Shown one piece after another: positions 41,815 through 52,117 of a DNA stretch of 64,000 bases. This stretch comes from Simmondsia chinensis (lineage: Eukaryota > Streptophyta > Magnoliopsida > Caryophyllales > Simmondsiaceae). The stretch is from positions 9,863,193 to 9,927,192 of the forward strand of contig JAGTTD010000009.1 in the NCBI GenBank assembly GCA_018398585.1, written 5' to 3'. The translations under genes and the position numbers were made by a program. The notes below the pieces were generated by a model that saw only the letters and a program-made list of their open reading frames with translations, was not told the DNA's origin and searched no databases. Within the stretch, counting starts at the first letter, position 1. Every line of letters starts with the position of its first letter.

Positions 41815-43444
41815 GGGAGGCTACTTCTTTTGTAGTGTGGCACTGCATTCTTCAATAAGTGCTACTGTTTTGAACTCTCCCAACTTCCTTTTGTTAGACA
41901 GAATTTCTTTCATGAATTTTGCATATTTGGGCATTTGTTCTAACATGTTAGCAAAAGAGACATTAATGTATAACTTTTTGAATATTTCCAAAAATTTAGC
42001 AAATTGCTCGTCCGCTTTTGTCTTTCTCAGGCATTGAGGGAATGGGACCTTTGGTATGTAGGGTTGAGGTTCAACGCTTTTTGGTTTATTTTCGTCTTGG
42101 ATTTTTGTTCCTACCTCATTTTCCACGTACTGATTTACATTAGTAGATAAGTTAATTTTGGGTTGTTCATTTGGCATGGTTTTCTCTACTTGAGTTGGTT
42201 CTTTCAAAATTTTCCTAGTTCGCAGTTCTATTGCTTTTACTTGCTCTCATGGGTTAATGACAGTGTTACTGGGTAAGGAACCGTGAGATCTATCAGAAAG
42301 GTGATTCAAAATTTGCCCAATTTGGGTCTCAAGGTTTCTAATGGTCGCTCCTTGATTGTGAATCAAAGTTTCATGATTTCAAAGAGTTGCTTCAGTGTTT
42401 TGCATAAACTTACTAAACAATTCCTCAAGATCAGTTTTTCTTTCATGGGGCTGAAAATGTTGTTTTTTTTATCCCTTGATTATTCCACGAAAAATGTGGA
42501 TGGTTTCTCCACCCAAGATTATATGTGTTGGAATAGGGATTATTTTTTTGAAAATTCGAAACACAATTGGCATGTTCATGGGTTGATGGGGTGAAAGGAT
42601 TTCCTGTTTGGCATTCTATGCTAGGATGATTCCCTGCGCAAAATTCACACGTTAGTAAAGAAGAATTTATGGCACTCACGTTCATGTTTATCTGTTTTCT
42701 AAGCATTAAAACCAAGGCAGTTAACTTTGTTATTGCATCCAGCTCGTATATTCCTGCATGTTTCTTTTGTTCAGTTGTCCTTGCATAGTTATTGCTAGAC
42801 ATTACTTCTAGCAATTCATACGCTTTATCTGGGGTTTTGTGATTTAGGGATCCTCCCGCAGCCGCGTCGACCATTGTTTGAGTATTAGGTTCCAACCCAT
42901 TGTAAAAAGTTTGGACTTGCATCCAAACTGGCAAACCATGATTTGGACACCTTCTCAAAAGTTCTTTGTAACGTTCCCATGCCTCATACAAAGATTCTAT
43001 ATCATATTGCACAAACGAGGTAGTGTCATTCCTCATCTTAGCTGATTTGGTTGGTGGAAAATATTTAGCAAGAAATTTTGAGCCAAATCATCCCAAGTGG
43101 TGATAGTTCCTTGTGGTAGTGACATTAACCATGCTTTGGCTTTGTCTCTTAGTGAGAAAGGAAACAACTTTAAGCGAATGGCATCATCACTGACGCCATT
43201 ATGCTTAAATGTATCGTATATCTCCAAGAAGTTAGCGATATGTAGGTTTGGGTCCTCACTAGGTAGACAGCAAAAATAGACAGTTTGTTGAATCATTTGT
43301 ATAATAGCGGGTTTAATTTCGAAATTGTTTGCTTGTATTGGTGGACGTCGAATGCAAGAAGTGCACCCCCCCCCCCCCCCCAACAGTAGGTATAGCATAA
43401 TCTTTTAAGGTCCTTTCATCCTCATTTCCATCATTATTAGCCAT
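41815..43444 (-). pseudogene. gag: Gag of the Athila element, frame broken at a C16 tract
   Basis: The likely ATG is at 43,444-43,442 (minus): MANNDGNEDERTLKDYAIP. The frame then meets 16 consecutive C on the plus strand (43,366-43,381) and shifts. The core is ANNFEIKPAIIQMIQQ, NFLEIYDTFKHNGVSDDAIR, LFPFSLRDKAKAWLMSLP, ESLYEAWERYKELLRRCP and NHGLPVWMQVQTFYNGL. Then come LLEVMSSNNY, the knuckle CEFCAGNHPSIEC, and NPYSNTYNLGWRNHPHFSW. The C-terminus (42,207-41,821) has VPFPQCLRKTKADEQFAKFL and LEIFKKLYINVSFANMLEQM. A full-size Athila Gag apart from frameshifts. Confidence 0.93.
43366..43381 (+). repeat. C16 homopolymer inside Athila gag
   Basis: Sixteen consecutive C on the plus strand (G16 in the gag sense strand), about 20 codons after the likely start codon. 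Homopolymers this long are prone to length error. Confidence 0.9.
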
Positions 43445-43917
43445 GGTTTAAGTCCCTTTTGTTTTCTTGATAACTCGAAGAGTTTTTTCGATTTCAGGGT
43501 CCAAAGGAGTTATTTCTTTTTCAATTAAATTTTGCAAACAAAGCAAAAATAAGCAACTAGAAAGTTAAAGGCAAGGATAACAATTAAAAGAAAAAAAGAA
43601 GTTACAAAAGTATGACACAAAAATTTTAACAAAACACAAATTTAAAAGAAAAAGAGGAGGGTAGTAACCCTAATGTTTTTGAAAACTTAAAATTATCAAA
43701 TTTTACTTTTAAAAATCCTAACAAAGTGAACTTAATGGCAAAATAAAGATAAAAATAAAGACGAAATATAAGAAAAATAACAAAATAACACAAAACTAAA
43801 AGGAATTTATCTTTGCAAATGAAAAATTTCTTAATGCTCACTTAAAATTTACAAATTATTAACAATTTCAAATTAGCACCAAAACTAGTTGGTGTTGATA
43901 TCACTCAAATGGAGACA
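43445..43917 (-). other. untranslated leader of the Athila element
   Basis: Non-coding AT-rich sequence between gag start and primer site on the minus strand; a 71-codon frame (43,841-43,626) is low complexity (Phe/Leu/Lys). Confidence 0.6.
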
Positions 43918-43936
43918 ATCCCCGGCAATGACGCCA
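43918..43936 (-). other. primer-binding site, tRNA-Asp type
   Basis: On the minus strand TGGCGTCATTGCCGGGGAT, two mismatches from the plant tRNA-Asp complement TGGCGCCGTTGCCGGGGAT, six bases inside the 5' LTR. Confidence 0.92.
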
Positions 43937-43942
43937 AAAACT

Positions 43943-45374
43943 TGATACTGACCTTGCGTATGGGTTAGTAAGTGCACTAGTCGTACCAAGTAATATAAAA
44001 GTGAGTGGAGTATCGTTCCCACAAGAATTGTATTGAGTGAATACTAAAATTAGTAGCTTCAATACTATTTGAAAGACCGAAAATATAAGATTTTGATATG
44101 AAATAAAGTAAAATAAAAATAAAAAGAAATAAAAGTTAAAACGAGAATAGGGCGCGCTAATTTTTTGTTGGTTTTTATCAGTTTATAAAGTCTAAGGCAT
44201 CCAATTTCACCTTGGTTGCACCAATACGCCCTTTTCTATTCTCGATATTCAAGTTGTTAATGTGTGTTGATGGTTGAAAATCCTAATTTACTAAATATTC
44301 TCTCTCGAGCAACATTTAGCATGCTCTTTAACATATTAACCCATCACTTTCATGCATGAATAAATAAGAAAAGAGTTTTTAAAGTTCTATGATTTTCTTT
44401 TTTTGAAAACAACACAAATCGAGTTAATCTCTCTCTAGCATTCACCCAATTTGTGGTGCTTATCACCTCAGCAATCATCATAAATCTCCTCTCGGACTCA
44501 TTATGAATCATTATAGGCTTTAAATGGTGATCAAGCATTTAAAACTCATGAAAAAAAATGATAAACACTTCAACAACACAATAACATAAACATTGAATAA
44601 ATTGAATTAGAAATAAACGTATATTATAACTTAGGCTACATCGTAACCTTAGAATAACAAAATTATTTCATGATAAACTTAATATAAGCATAACTAACAC
44701 AAAATTCATAAACTAAGGAAAGAAATAGCATCGAAAGAACTAAAAATACAAAATTACAAACCAAACTTTCTTCCATCCTTCTTCTTCTTCCTTCACCCGT
44801 TTTTCTTCTACTTTCTGTACACTTTATATGAATTTTTGTTTGAATGAAGGATGATCAAACACATTTATAGTGTTTGAGGGGTGAATAAAGAATGCAAAAA
44901 ATTACAACAAATTTGCTTCACATTTGCTTAATGTGTGGTTCTTCATCAAGTAGCCAAGCTCTTCATTTTCTACCTTTTTTTCTACTTTTCCACCACCCAA
45001 AACTGCAAAATACGAGTTAGGATATGTTAAAGTACGTAAATACAATGAATTTAGGAAGTAAAATTTGTTTAAAATTGCCACCCCTTGCAATTTGTTTGCA
45101 AAAAATTGTTATTTTATGTAGGTTCATGTATGAACCATGTAATTTGGGTTGATTTTGCTATTTAATTGCCTTAATTTGATGTATCTTGCATTTACTTGTT
45201 GATTTTAATGATAAAACCTAGCAAGATTTAACATAAAATGAATGTTTTTACAAGAAAATAGCAAAATAGTTCAACGCGGGCAAAACCGGGCAAAAGTGAT
45301 AAAAGTTTGATGCAAAAATGGTTAAAAATATATTAAAATGATATAGAAAATTATATACTAAATTAGACTTATCA
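43943..45374 (-). repeat. 5' LTR (1432 bp) of the Athila element
   Basis: On the minus strand TGATAAGTCTAATTTAG...AAGGTCAGTATCA. It pairs with the interrupted 3' LTR and is related over much of its length to the LTRs at 17.4, 27.2, 49.7 and 54.8 kb. Confidence 0.93.
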
Positions 45375-45940
45375 ACCCCATTGCAAGAGATTACGTGACC
45401 CAAGTATTCCACTTGAGGTTGAGCAAATAAGCAATTGGAGAGTTTAGCAAAGAGCTTGTGTTTGCGCATAGTTTTTAACACTTGATGGAGATGGGAAACA
45501 TGAGATTCTACTGAGGGACTATACACAGGTATGTCATCAGAGAACGTAAGAACAAAATTCCTTAAGAAGGTTTTGAAAACTGTATTCATTAAAGCTTCAA
45601 TTATGGCAAGAGCATTTTACAGTCCAAATGGCATTACTACAAACTCATAATGTCCATGGTGGGTTCTAAAGGTAGTCTTGTGTATGTCTTGGTCTAACAC
45701 TCGAATTTGATAGCACCCTTTCCATAAATCAAGCTTAGAGAATCATTGGGAACAATGGAGCTCATCCAAAAGGTCATCTATTATAGGGATAGGACATCTG
45801 TCTTTTATTGTAAGGGAATTGAGTTGTTTGTATTCAATACACATTCTTGAAGTCCCATCCATCTTTTTGACTAATATCACAGGGGAAGCAAAAGGGCTAT
45901 GCCTTTGTTTGTTTAAATTAGTCTTTAAGAGTTCCTCCAC
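45375..45940 (-). pseudogene. pol: reverse transcriptase (minus-strand Reina-like), right of the Athila insertion
   Basis: RHSPFASPVILVKKMDGTSR, MCIEYKQLNSLTIKDRCPIP and IIDDLLDELH (45,940-45,743). After a stop, [15 protein letters not shown] with the motif A Asp intact, VVMPFGL, NFVLTFSDDIPVYS (FSDD motif C) and VEYLGHVISCNGV up to the insertion point. The next codons are at 33,715. Confidence 0.9.
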
Positions 45941-45943
45941 TTA

Positions 45944-46432
45944 TCATTCTATTTCATTCTTTTGTGAGTGAGGATACTTATAAGGCCTAAGATTAATTGA
46001 ATTGGAATTAGATTTGAGGTGAATGGCATGATCCAAAGGCCTTTTAGGTGGAAGTGAGGTTGGTTGCTCAAATAGATCCTTGAAGTCAGGAATCAACATG
46101 CGAATTGAGGGGTTACAATTCACCTTAGGTTCCTTTGGTTCTGCATTAAGAGAGAATAATTGACCAATCTTGTGATAACTTCCCTTCCTAATCACACCTT
46201 CCAAATTCTTATCGCTCATCATTTGCATCTGTCCTTCATCCATTATGCCTTGCAGTTGACCTTGACACTATTTCTTTAAAATGAGATAGACAATTGAGCA
46301 AAATCAAACACCAAGGGGCTGATAGTTTTCATCCAATCAATGCCAAGAACCATGCCACAGCCACCAAGCCTCAATACTCTGAACTCATGCACAAACTGGC
46401 GGCCCTACATTTCCCAACTAAATTGTTTACAT
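45944..46432 (-). pseudogene. pol: protease-RT linker (minus-strand Reina-like)
   Basis: Frame 46,243-45,944: IGQLFSLNAEPKEPKVN, IPDFKDLFEQPTSLPPKRPL and INLRPYKYPHSQKNEIE, collinear with the linker of the other Reina-like copy, ending just before the RT start. Confidence 0.8.
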
Positions 46433-46921
46433 TTAGTTTGTGTTAGCATCACTTTTCCCATCAGCAACTATCACTACCAAGGGAATTTTCTTGATTGTCT
46501 CATGTCCTACCAACTTAACAATCTTAGGATCAACAAAACTGTGTGTGCTACCACTGTCAATCAAGATAAGTAGTGGTTTGTGACTAGGTTCTCCCTTGAT
46601 CCTTATTGTATTATGTGAGCCATTACTAGTCAAAGCCCTCAATGAGAGTTCCATTTCATCCTCATCTGAATGCTCTTGCAATTTCGCAACTTGAACACCG
46701 GAGTCTGCTTCCAACTCATGCTCTCCTTGTTCTTCGTCAGCCTCTGCTATAGAAACAGACATGAGTAGCTTGGGATTGCACTTATGTCCAAAGAAGTATC
46801 TTTGGTTACATTTAGAACACAACTTTTGGGCCTTTTCCTCCTCCAAGCTCAAAGGTTTGGGATTCACAACAGTAGCTTGATGCAAGGGAGGAATCACTTG
46901 GCCATTTCTATTTCTTTGCAC
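46433..46921 (-). pseudogene. pol: zinc knuckle and protease (minus-strand Reina-like)
   Basis: CSKCNQRYFFGHKC (C-x2-C-x6-GHKC type knuckle), an acidic linker (EADEEQGEHELEADSG), GSHNTIRIKG and the retropepsin site LLILIDSGSTHSFVDP, the same as in the 22.7-kb copy. The frame ends inside the protease. Confidence 0.92.
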
Positions 46922-47651
46922 TCAAGAGTAGTTAGAACCGTAGAATCAAATAACCTTGCCTTGGAGTAAGCCATAGATAAAGTTGTTGGATTCAAAGCCT
47001 TCACAAGATTCTTGATTTTTGGCATAAAACCACTAATGAAACTAGAGACATAATAAGTCTCACTAGCCCTCGGATTTACAGCCATCATCCTAGCCTTCAA
47101 ATTTTTGAAGCGAGTCATTTAATCTTTAATTAATGTGGTTTGTGCTACCTTGTTAAAGTTGGCCACCACACCCCTTGGATCCTCATCTCTATATCTCTTG
47201 CATCGCTATGGAACCATACCTCTTGATCTCCATGTAAATGTATTGCAGCAAGCTCAACCTTCTTAGCATCAACAACATGATAAAATCTAGAGTACCTTTC
47301 ATAGCTTCTAATCAACGATTGAGGTTACACTCCATTAGATGTGTTAATTTCTACCTCAAGCTGACGAAAACCTGAGGTTCTGCTAACAGACACTCCATCT
47401 GCACTCTTCTCAGTCGTGTGTGGATATAATGGATTAGGTGGCCCTGTGTGATGACTACCAGATGATAGGATTCTAGCTCATGCTAGTGTGACTTGATGAT
47501 TGATCTGTTGCTGCATTCTAATCTATTGTTGTTGTACCTGTTACTAAAATTGATTCACATTTCCAACTACTAACAGCGGATCCTAAATTTGCTGCTACAA
47601 TTGAGTTAATTTATCAGCCTGATTCGCGTTGGCAGCTGCAACTCCAGCCAT
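46894..47651 (-). pseudogene. gag: Gag N-terminal part (minus-strand Reina-like)
   Basis: The likely ATG is at 47,651 (MAGVAAANANQADKLTQL), followed by a Gln-rich stretch with many stops. Then come VDAKKVELAAIHLHGDQEVW-type core and FKNLKARMMAVNPRASETYY with VSSFISGFMPKIKNLVKALN. Heavily decayed. Confidence 0.8.
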
Positions 47652-47673
47652 ATTTGCTTATTTCCTACCCTTA

Positions 47674-47919
47674 TGTCACGGGCCGCCTTTGGCTGACACT
47701 GTCCCCGGTGCTCAATAAGCAGACATATGCCATATGGGGTCTCCTAAGCCTGTCCGATACTAATGCGCATTGATTGTGTTCAGGTATGTCCGTGGTATGC
47801 CGTGTATTTCGTCTCTTGAAGGTGCATATTGCTGCTTGTTGACCATAGGGGGTAGGCTGGCCCGGCCCTAGCCTCAGGGCCCGGGCGCCGCACGGGTGAT
47901 CTGCGCTCATCCCGTGACA
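47674..47919 (+). repeat. 5' LTR of the TRIM
   Basis: Ends are inverted repeats, TGTCACGGG and CCCGTGACA. Two bases later the initiator-Met primer site begins. Confidence 0.92.
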
Positions 47920-47921
47920 AG

Positions 47922-47932
47922 TGGTATCAGAG
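47922..47932 (+). other. primer-binding site of the TRIM, tRNA-iMet type
   Basis: TGGTATCAGAG, perfect over 11 bases, then T where C is expected. Confidence 0.9.
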
Positions 47933-48489
47933 TGAGGCTCAGGATATGCGAGTAAGCAGCTGTGGTGGGACCGAGCTTTGTCCGTGGTGGTGGACACTCC
48001 TAGGGAATGGGAGTTGCTCGTGTCCTAGGTGCGTTGAGCGGGTTTGTCCTTGGGTATGGACACTCCTTGTGTGGGAGGGGCACTCTAACGAGGAACTTTA
48101 GGAGTGAAGTTGAGTGGCTCGCAGTTCCGGATGTCGCGGAAGGCGCACCGTGTTGGGCACCGGTCAGGCGTGCTGACCGTATGGCTGGCTTATTGCGTTG
48201 AGATTGGGCCGATCCTTGGGGTGCAGTGCGAAGTTCACAAGGTGAAGAGTCAACAAGCATCGTGGAGCGAGACGTGTACGTGGTGCACTATGGTGCATGG
48301 AGCTGGCATGCTGCTTTTTAGGCAAGCTGCTTATCATCAGGTGAGTGTCAATAGCATGTCAGGGGTGTCACGTTGGAGGGGATGATGATGTGGTCGTCCC
48401 GTGACCACTCAAGGATGCTAGAGATGCAGGGATGCGATGATGGGCAGGCACCCGCAACGAGGACGTTTGCGGAATTAGGTGGGGGAGAA

Positions 48490-48735
48490 TGTCATGGGCC
48501 GCCTTTGGCTGACACTGTGCCCGGTGCTCAATAAGCAGACATATGCCATATGGGGTCTCCTAAGCCTGTCCGATATTAATGCGCATTGATTGTGTTCAGG
48601 TATGTCCGTGGTATGCCGTGTATTTCGTCTCTTGAAGGCGCATATTGCTGCTTGTTGACCATAGGGGGCAGGCTGGCCCGGCCCTAGCCTCAAGGCCCGG
48701 GCGCCGCACGGGTGATCTGCGCTCATCCCGTGACA
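48490..48735 (+). repeat. 3' LTR of the TRIM
   Basis: Same length as the 5' LTR, about 2.4% different by eye count, preceded by GGTGGGGGAGAA. Confidence 0.92.
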
Positions 48736-48788
48736 CTTAGCTAGCTTGATTAGATGACAATTTATCGTGATCAAAGGCAATTGAGCAA

Positions 48789-48800
48789 GCTCTGATACTA
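48789..48800 (-). other. primer-binding site of the minus-strand Reina-like element
   Basis: On the minus strand TAGTATCAGAGC, one mismatch from the initiator-Met site, two bases inside the 5' LTR. Confidence 0.85.
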
Positions 48801-48802
48801 AT

Positions 48803-49145
48803 TGTTGTGATTCAAGATCAATCTTGAGTCATAACCTAGCGGAGAGAAAGAATTTGGGTTGAGAAGAAGAGAAGAGATGAGAGAGAGAAAGAGAGAGTTT
48901 GAGATGAGAGAAGAAGATTGTTATCAATTCATTCAATGAATCCAATTGCATGAGCAATCAAACTACTTATATCCACTCTAAGATAAGTCGGTTAAGAGCT
49001 AAAATATCTAAAAAGACTTCGCCAAAATATCTAGCAAGCAAGACAATACTATCAACACATTATAATGGAACTAACTCCCTTTCCGACCAACAATTATTAC
49101 AAACATTATTAAGCAAAACATTTTAAAATTAGCACGGTCATGACA
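48803..49145 (-). repeat. 5' LTR (343 bp) of the minus-strand Reina-like element
   Basis: On the minus strand TGTCATGACCGTGC...TTGAATCACAACA, followed by the GCTTG target copy on the outer side. It matches 31,272-31,605. Confidence 0.92.
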
Positions 49146-49656
49146 GCTTGTCCTGCTTTGGTGGAATATGTACTGGCGACCTAATTAAGTACTACTGTTT
49201 CATGTGGCTCCTCACAACACAAGTCCTTCTCAAAACTGAGCTTTAGCATCGGAAAGAAGACCTTTGTTTTGTTTGTGACATTCAAGATAAAATGTCTTTG
49301 GAAGTTAACCTGCCCCAAAAAGCATTGAAACTCCTTTTTTCTCGAAGACAGTTAGCCATTCGGATAGCCTTAGTCTTATTAATATCCACGTTGATGCCCC
49401 TCTGCTGCACTAGAAAACCTAGAGATTTTCTACCTTGTATGCCAAAAGCGCATTTCAATGGATTCATCTTAAGGTTGTGAGCCTTCATTCCAAAGGAACG
49501 CACTCCTCAAGTCATCTAGGTGTTTGACCTGGGAATTTCATTTTACTATGATTTCATCTATATAGACTTCCATTGTCTTGCCAATAAGGTTATGAAAAAT
49601 CATGTTCAGGGCTCGTTGGTAGGTGGCCCCAGCATTCTTAAATCCAAAGAGCATAG
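49146..49656 (-). pseudogene. pol: Tat-lineage gypsy fragment: reverse transcriptase
   Basis: On the minus strand from 49,656: MLFGFKNAGATYQRALNMIF, GKTMEVYIDEIIVK (the usual YIDD reads YIDE), then LKMNPLKCAFGIQGRKSLGF, LVQQRGINVDINKTKAI and a LGRLTS-type connection, with frameshifts. It runs into the GCTTG site and resumes at 31,271. The outer end is cut by the LTR starting at 49,657. Confidence 0.88.
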
Positions 49657-51396
49657 TGATAAGTCTAATTTAGCATATAATTATTCATTTCATTTTGGTT
49701 CATTTTCTAACCATTTTACCTTAAAATTATATTATTATTGCCCGCTATTGCTCTTTTTCGCTTCTATTGCCATTTCTTGGCAAAAACACTCATTTTGTGC
49801 TAAATCTTGCTAGGTTTTATCATCAACATCAACAAGTGAATGCAAGATTCACCAAAAAAAAGCAGAAAGAGGGGCAAAACATAACAATTTACATGGCTAA
49901 AGCAAGAACACAAGAAGTTCATGCACAATTCATTTAAACTTGCAAAAGGGGGTGGTCACATGCACAAATCAGGTGCAAGGATGGATTAACAATACATTAA
50001 CATGTCTGCATTGATGTAAACTCTGAATTTAAGTGGTGAAAAGCTCAAAAATCTGAAGAGAAACAGCCAAGAACAGCAAAGTGCAGAGAATGAACAATGA
50101 GCTTGCACAATTCACCTCAACTTGCAATTTTGTGAGGCAAAATGGACAAATAAGGTGAAAGAACTTCTTGTACACTTCACTAAAATGTTAGAATTTATGT
50201 TAAAGCTGATTTTAGGCGGCCAAAGCGGAAAACAAATGAATAAAAACAGCAAAGGCTTGCAAGTTGCAGAAATTGAAAACCAGCATGCACAATTCACTTC
50301 AACTTGCAATTTTGGGTGGAAAAATTGGCGAATCAAGTGAAAGAACCACTTGTACAATTCAATAACATGTTCAAGTTGATTTTAATACTAATTTTGGGCG
50401 GCCATAGTCGAGGACTAACGAAGAAATAAGCAGCAAGTTGCAAACCTGCAGAATTGGCAGCAGCAGTAGATGTGTCGTGCAATGAGCTTTGAGCATGCAA
50501 TTTTTTGTATTTTTTATAATTCCAACCTTATGTAATATAAATAAGGATGTTTAGAAGATGTTTTGGAATTATTCAATCGAGAAAAATCAAATACAAAGTA
50601 GAGAAATAACGCAGAAAATCGTCGGAAGAAAGAAGGAGGAGAAAAGAAGAAGTTTGGTCTAAAATTTTGCATTTTCAAGCTCTCTTCTATCCTTCTCTTC
50701 ATTAAGTTCATGAATTTTGTGTTAAATATGTCTTATATTAAGTTTATCATGAACCAATTTTGTTATTCCTGGCCTAAGTTGTAATATATGCTTATTTCTA
50801 ATTCAATGTATTAAATGTTTTGTTATTGCATTGTTGAAGTGTTTATCATTGTTCTTCATGAGTTTTAAATGCTTGATCACCATTTAAAGCCTATAATGAT
50901 TCATAATGAGTTTGAGACGAGATTTATTATGATTGCTAATGTGATAACCATAGAGCTTTAAAAACTCTTTTCGTATTTAAATTCATGCACGAGAGTGATG
51001 GGTCAATACGTAAAAGAGCATGTTAAATGTTTCTCAAGAGAGAATATTTAGTAAAGTAGGATTTTCAACCATCAACACATAATAACAACTTGAATAACGA
51101 GAATAGAAAGGCGTATTGATGCAACTGGGTAAAATCGGATGCCTTGGATTTTATTAAATCATAAAAACTTCAAAAAATTCTGTAAGCTTAGTTAAAAATC
51201 AGTTAACATATTTTGTTTCTTTTTATTTTATTTTATTTCATATTAACATCTCAATTTTCGATCTTTCAATTAGCATTAAAGCTACTAATTATTGTACTCG
51301 CTCAATAATAATCCTCGTGGGAACGATACTCTACTTACTACGTTATTACTTGACATGGCTAGTGCACTTGCTAAAGCATGCGCCAAGTAAGCATCA
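49657..51396 (+). repeat. LTR-a (1740 bp) with three internal ~182-bp tandem repeats
   Basis: TGATAAGTCTAATTTAG...AAGTAAGCATCA. Units begin near 49,922, 50,105 and 50,287 at the word GCACAATTCAYTTMAACTTGCAA. The extra units make it longer than the 1360-bp LTR of copy 1. Confidence 0.9.
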
Positions 51397-51402
51397 AGTT
51401 TT

Positions 51403-51421
51403 TGGTGCTGTTGCCGGGAAT
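51403..51421 (+). other. primer-binding site of unit 1, tRNA-Asp type
   Basis: TGGTGCTGTTGCCGGGAAT, three mismatches from the tRNA-Asp complement, six bases after LTR-a. Confidence 0.88.
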
Positions 51422-52117
51422 TGTCCTTATTTAAGTGATATCGATACCAACTAGTTTTAGTATTAATTTGAAATCTTTAATAATTTATAAATTTTATTTA
51501 AGTTTAAGAAATTTTTCATTGGATTCATTCTTAAAGAAAAATTCTTCGGGGGAAAAAAAAAAAAAATTTTCTTATAGAACATATCTTCGCCCAATAAGAG
51601 TTAAAATTGTTATTTTAAAGTTTTTCAAAATATTAGCATTACTATCCCTGCCCCCTTTTTCTAAAAGTTGGTTTTTCTTAACTTTTGATTCAGATCATTG
51701 TATATATTTTTTTTATTAATTTTAACTTTCTTTTAAGTTTTTAATACACCTAAATAAGTTTTTCAGAATTAAGTTTATATTTTTAAACCTTTTCAAAACA
51801 TTAGAATTGCTACCCTCTTCATTTTTTAAAAAACTTATTTTTCTTAACTTTTGTTTTTAAATTGTTGAATTTATAAGTTTTCTCATAAATTTTAACTTTG
51901 TTCTAAATTTAATTTCACATATATAAGTTTTTCAAGGTTAAGTTTGTTATCTTTAAGTTTTTCAAAAACCTTTAGTACTACTGATACCCCTCTCTTAAAA
52001 CTTGGTGTTCAAGGGTTGTTGTATTCTTAATCTTTCTCACTAAATTTTTTTTCCCTTTTATTTATTTATTTACTTATTTAATTTTATTATTTATTAAAAA
52101 AAAAAGTGCTAAAAGTG
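51422..52117 (+). other. leader of unit 1
   Basis: T- and A-rich non-coding leader, nearly repeated at 56,540-57,231 in unit 2. It ends in an A-tract just before the gag ATG, as in copy 1. Confidence 0.7.

Larger units (their letters stand above)
33721..45374 (-). mobile_element. near-complete Athila-lineage Ty3/gypsy element, minus strand
   Basis: Target duplication ACCCC at 33,716-33,720 and 45,375-45,379. The 5' LTR is 43,943-45,374 (1432 bp). The 3' LTR is 33,721-36,674, about 1450 bp once the nested 1.5-kb element is removed. Internal order on the minus strand is tRNA-Asp primer site, leader, gag, protease, RT, RNase H, integrase, ~1.6 kb non-coding, polypurine tract. All pol domains are recognisable and carry most catalytic residues, but several frames are broken. 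No envelope-like ORF is visible between integrase and the 3' LTR. Confidence 0.95.
47674..48735 (+). mobile_element. TRIM: 1.06-kb LTR element without coding capacity
   Basis: Two 246-bp LTRs (47,674-47,919 and 48,490-48,735; TGTCACGGGCC...CATCCCGTGACA) flank a 570-bp internal region. The primer site TGGTATCAGAG lies at 47,922-47,932 and the polypurine tract GGTGGGGGAGAA ends at 48,489. CTTA occurs at 47,670-47,673 and 48,736-48,739 (4-bp target match). The LTRs differ at 6 positions by eye. It is conspicuously GC-rich in an AT-rich setting. It lies in the leader of the minus-strand Reina-like element. The internal region has no credible ORF. Confidence 0.93.
31272..49145 (-). mobile_element. 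second Reina-like gypsy element, minus strand, with two nested insertions
   Basis: LTRs at 31,272-31,605 (3') and 48,803-49,145 (5') flanked by GCTTG at 31,267-31,271 and 49,146-49,150. The internal region reads gag, protease, RT, RNase H, integrase, chromodomain on the minus strand, once the Athila element (33,721-45,374) and the TRIM (47,674-48,735) are set aside. Without these the element is about 5.2 kb, the same size as the copy at 21.2-26.4 kb and with collinear proteins, but with different LTRs. It is older and has many stops. Confidence 0.92.

Noticed and set aside
48000..48385. Frames on both strands inside the TRIM (64-93 codons)
   Set aside because: GC-rich composition keeps frames open on both strands; TRIM elements have no coding capacity and no domain is visible.
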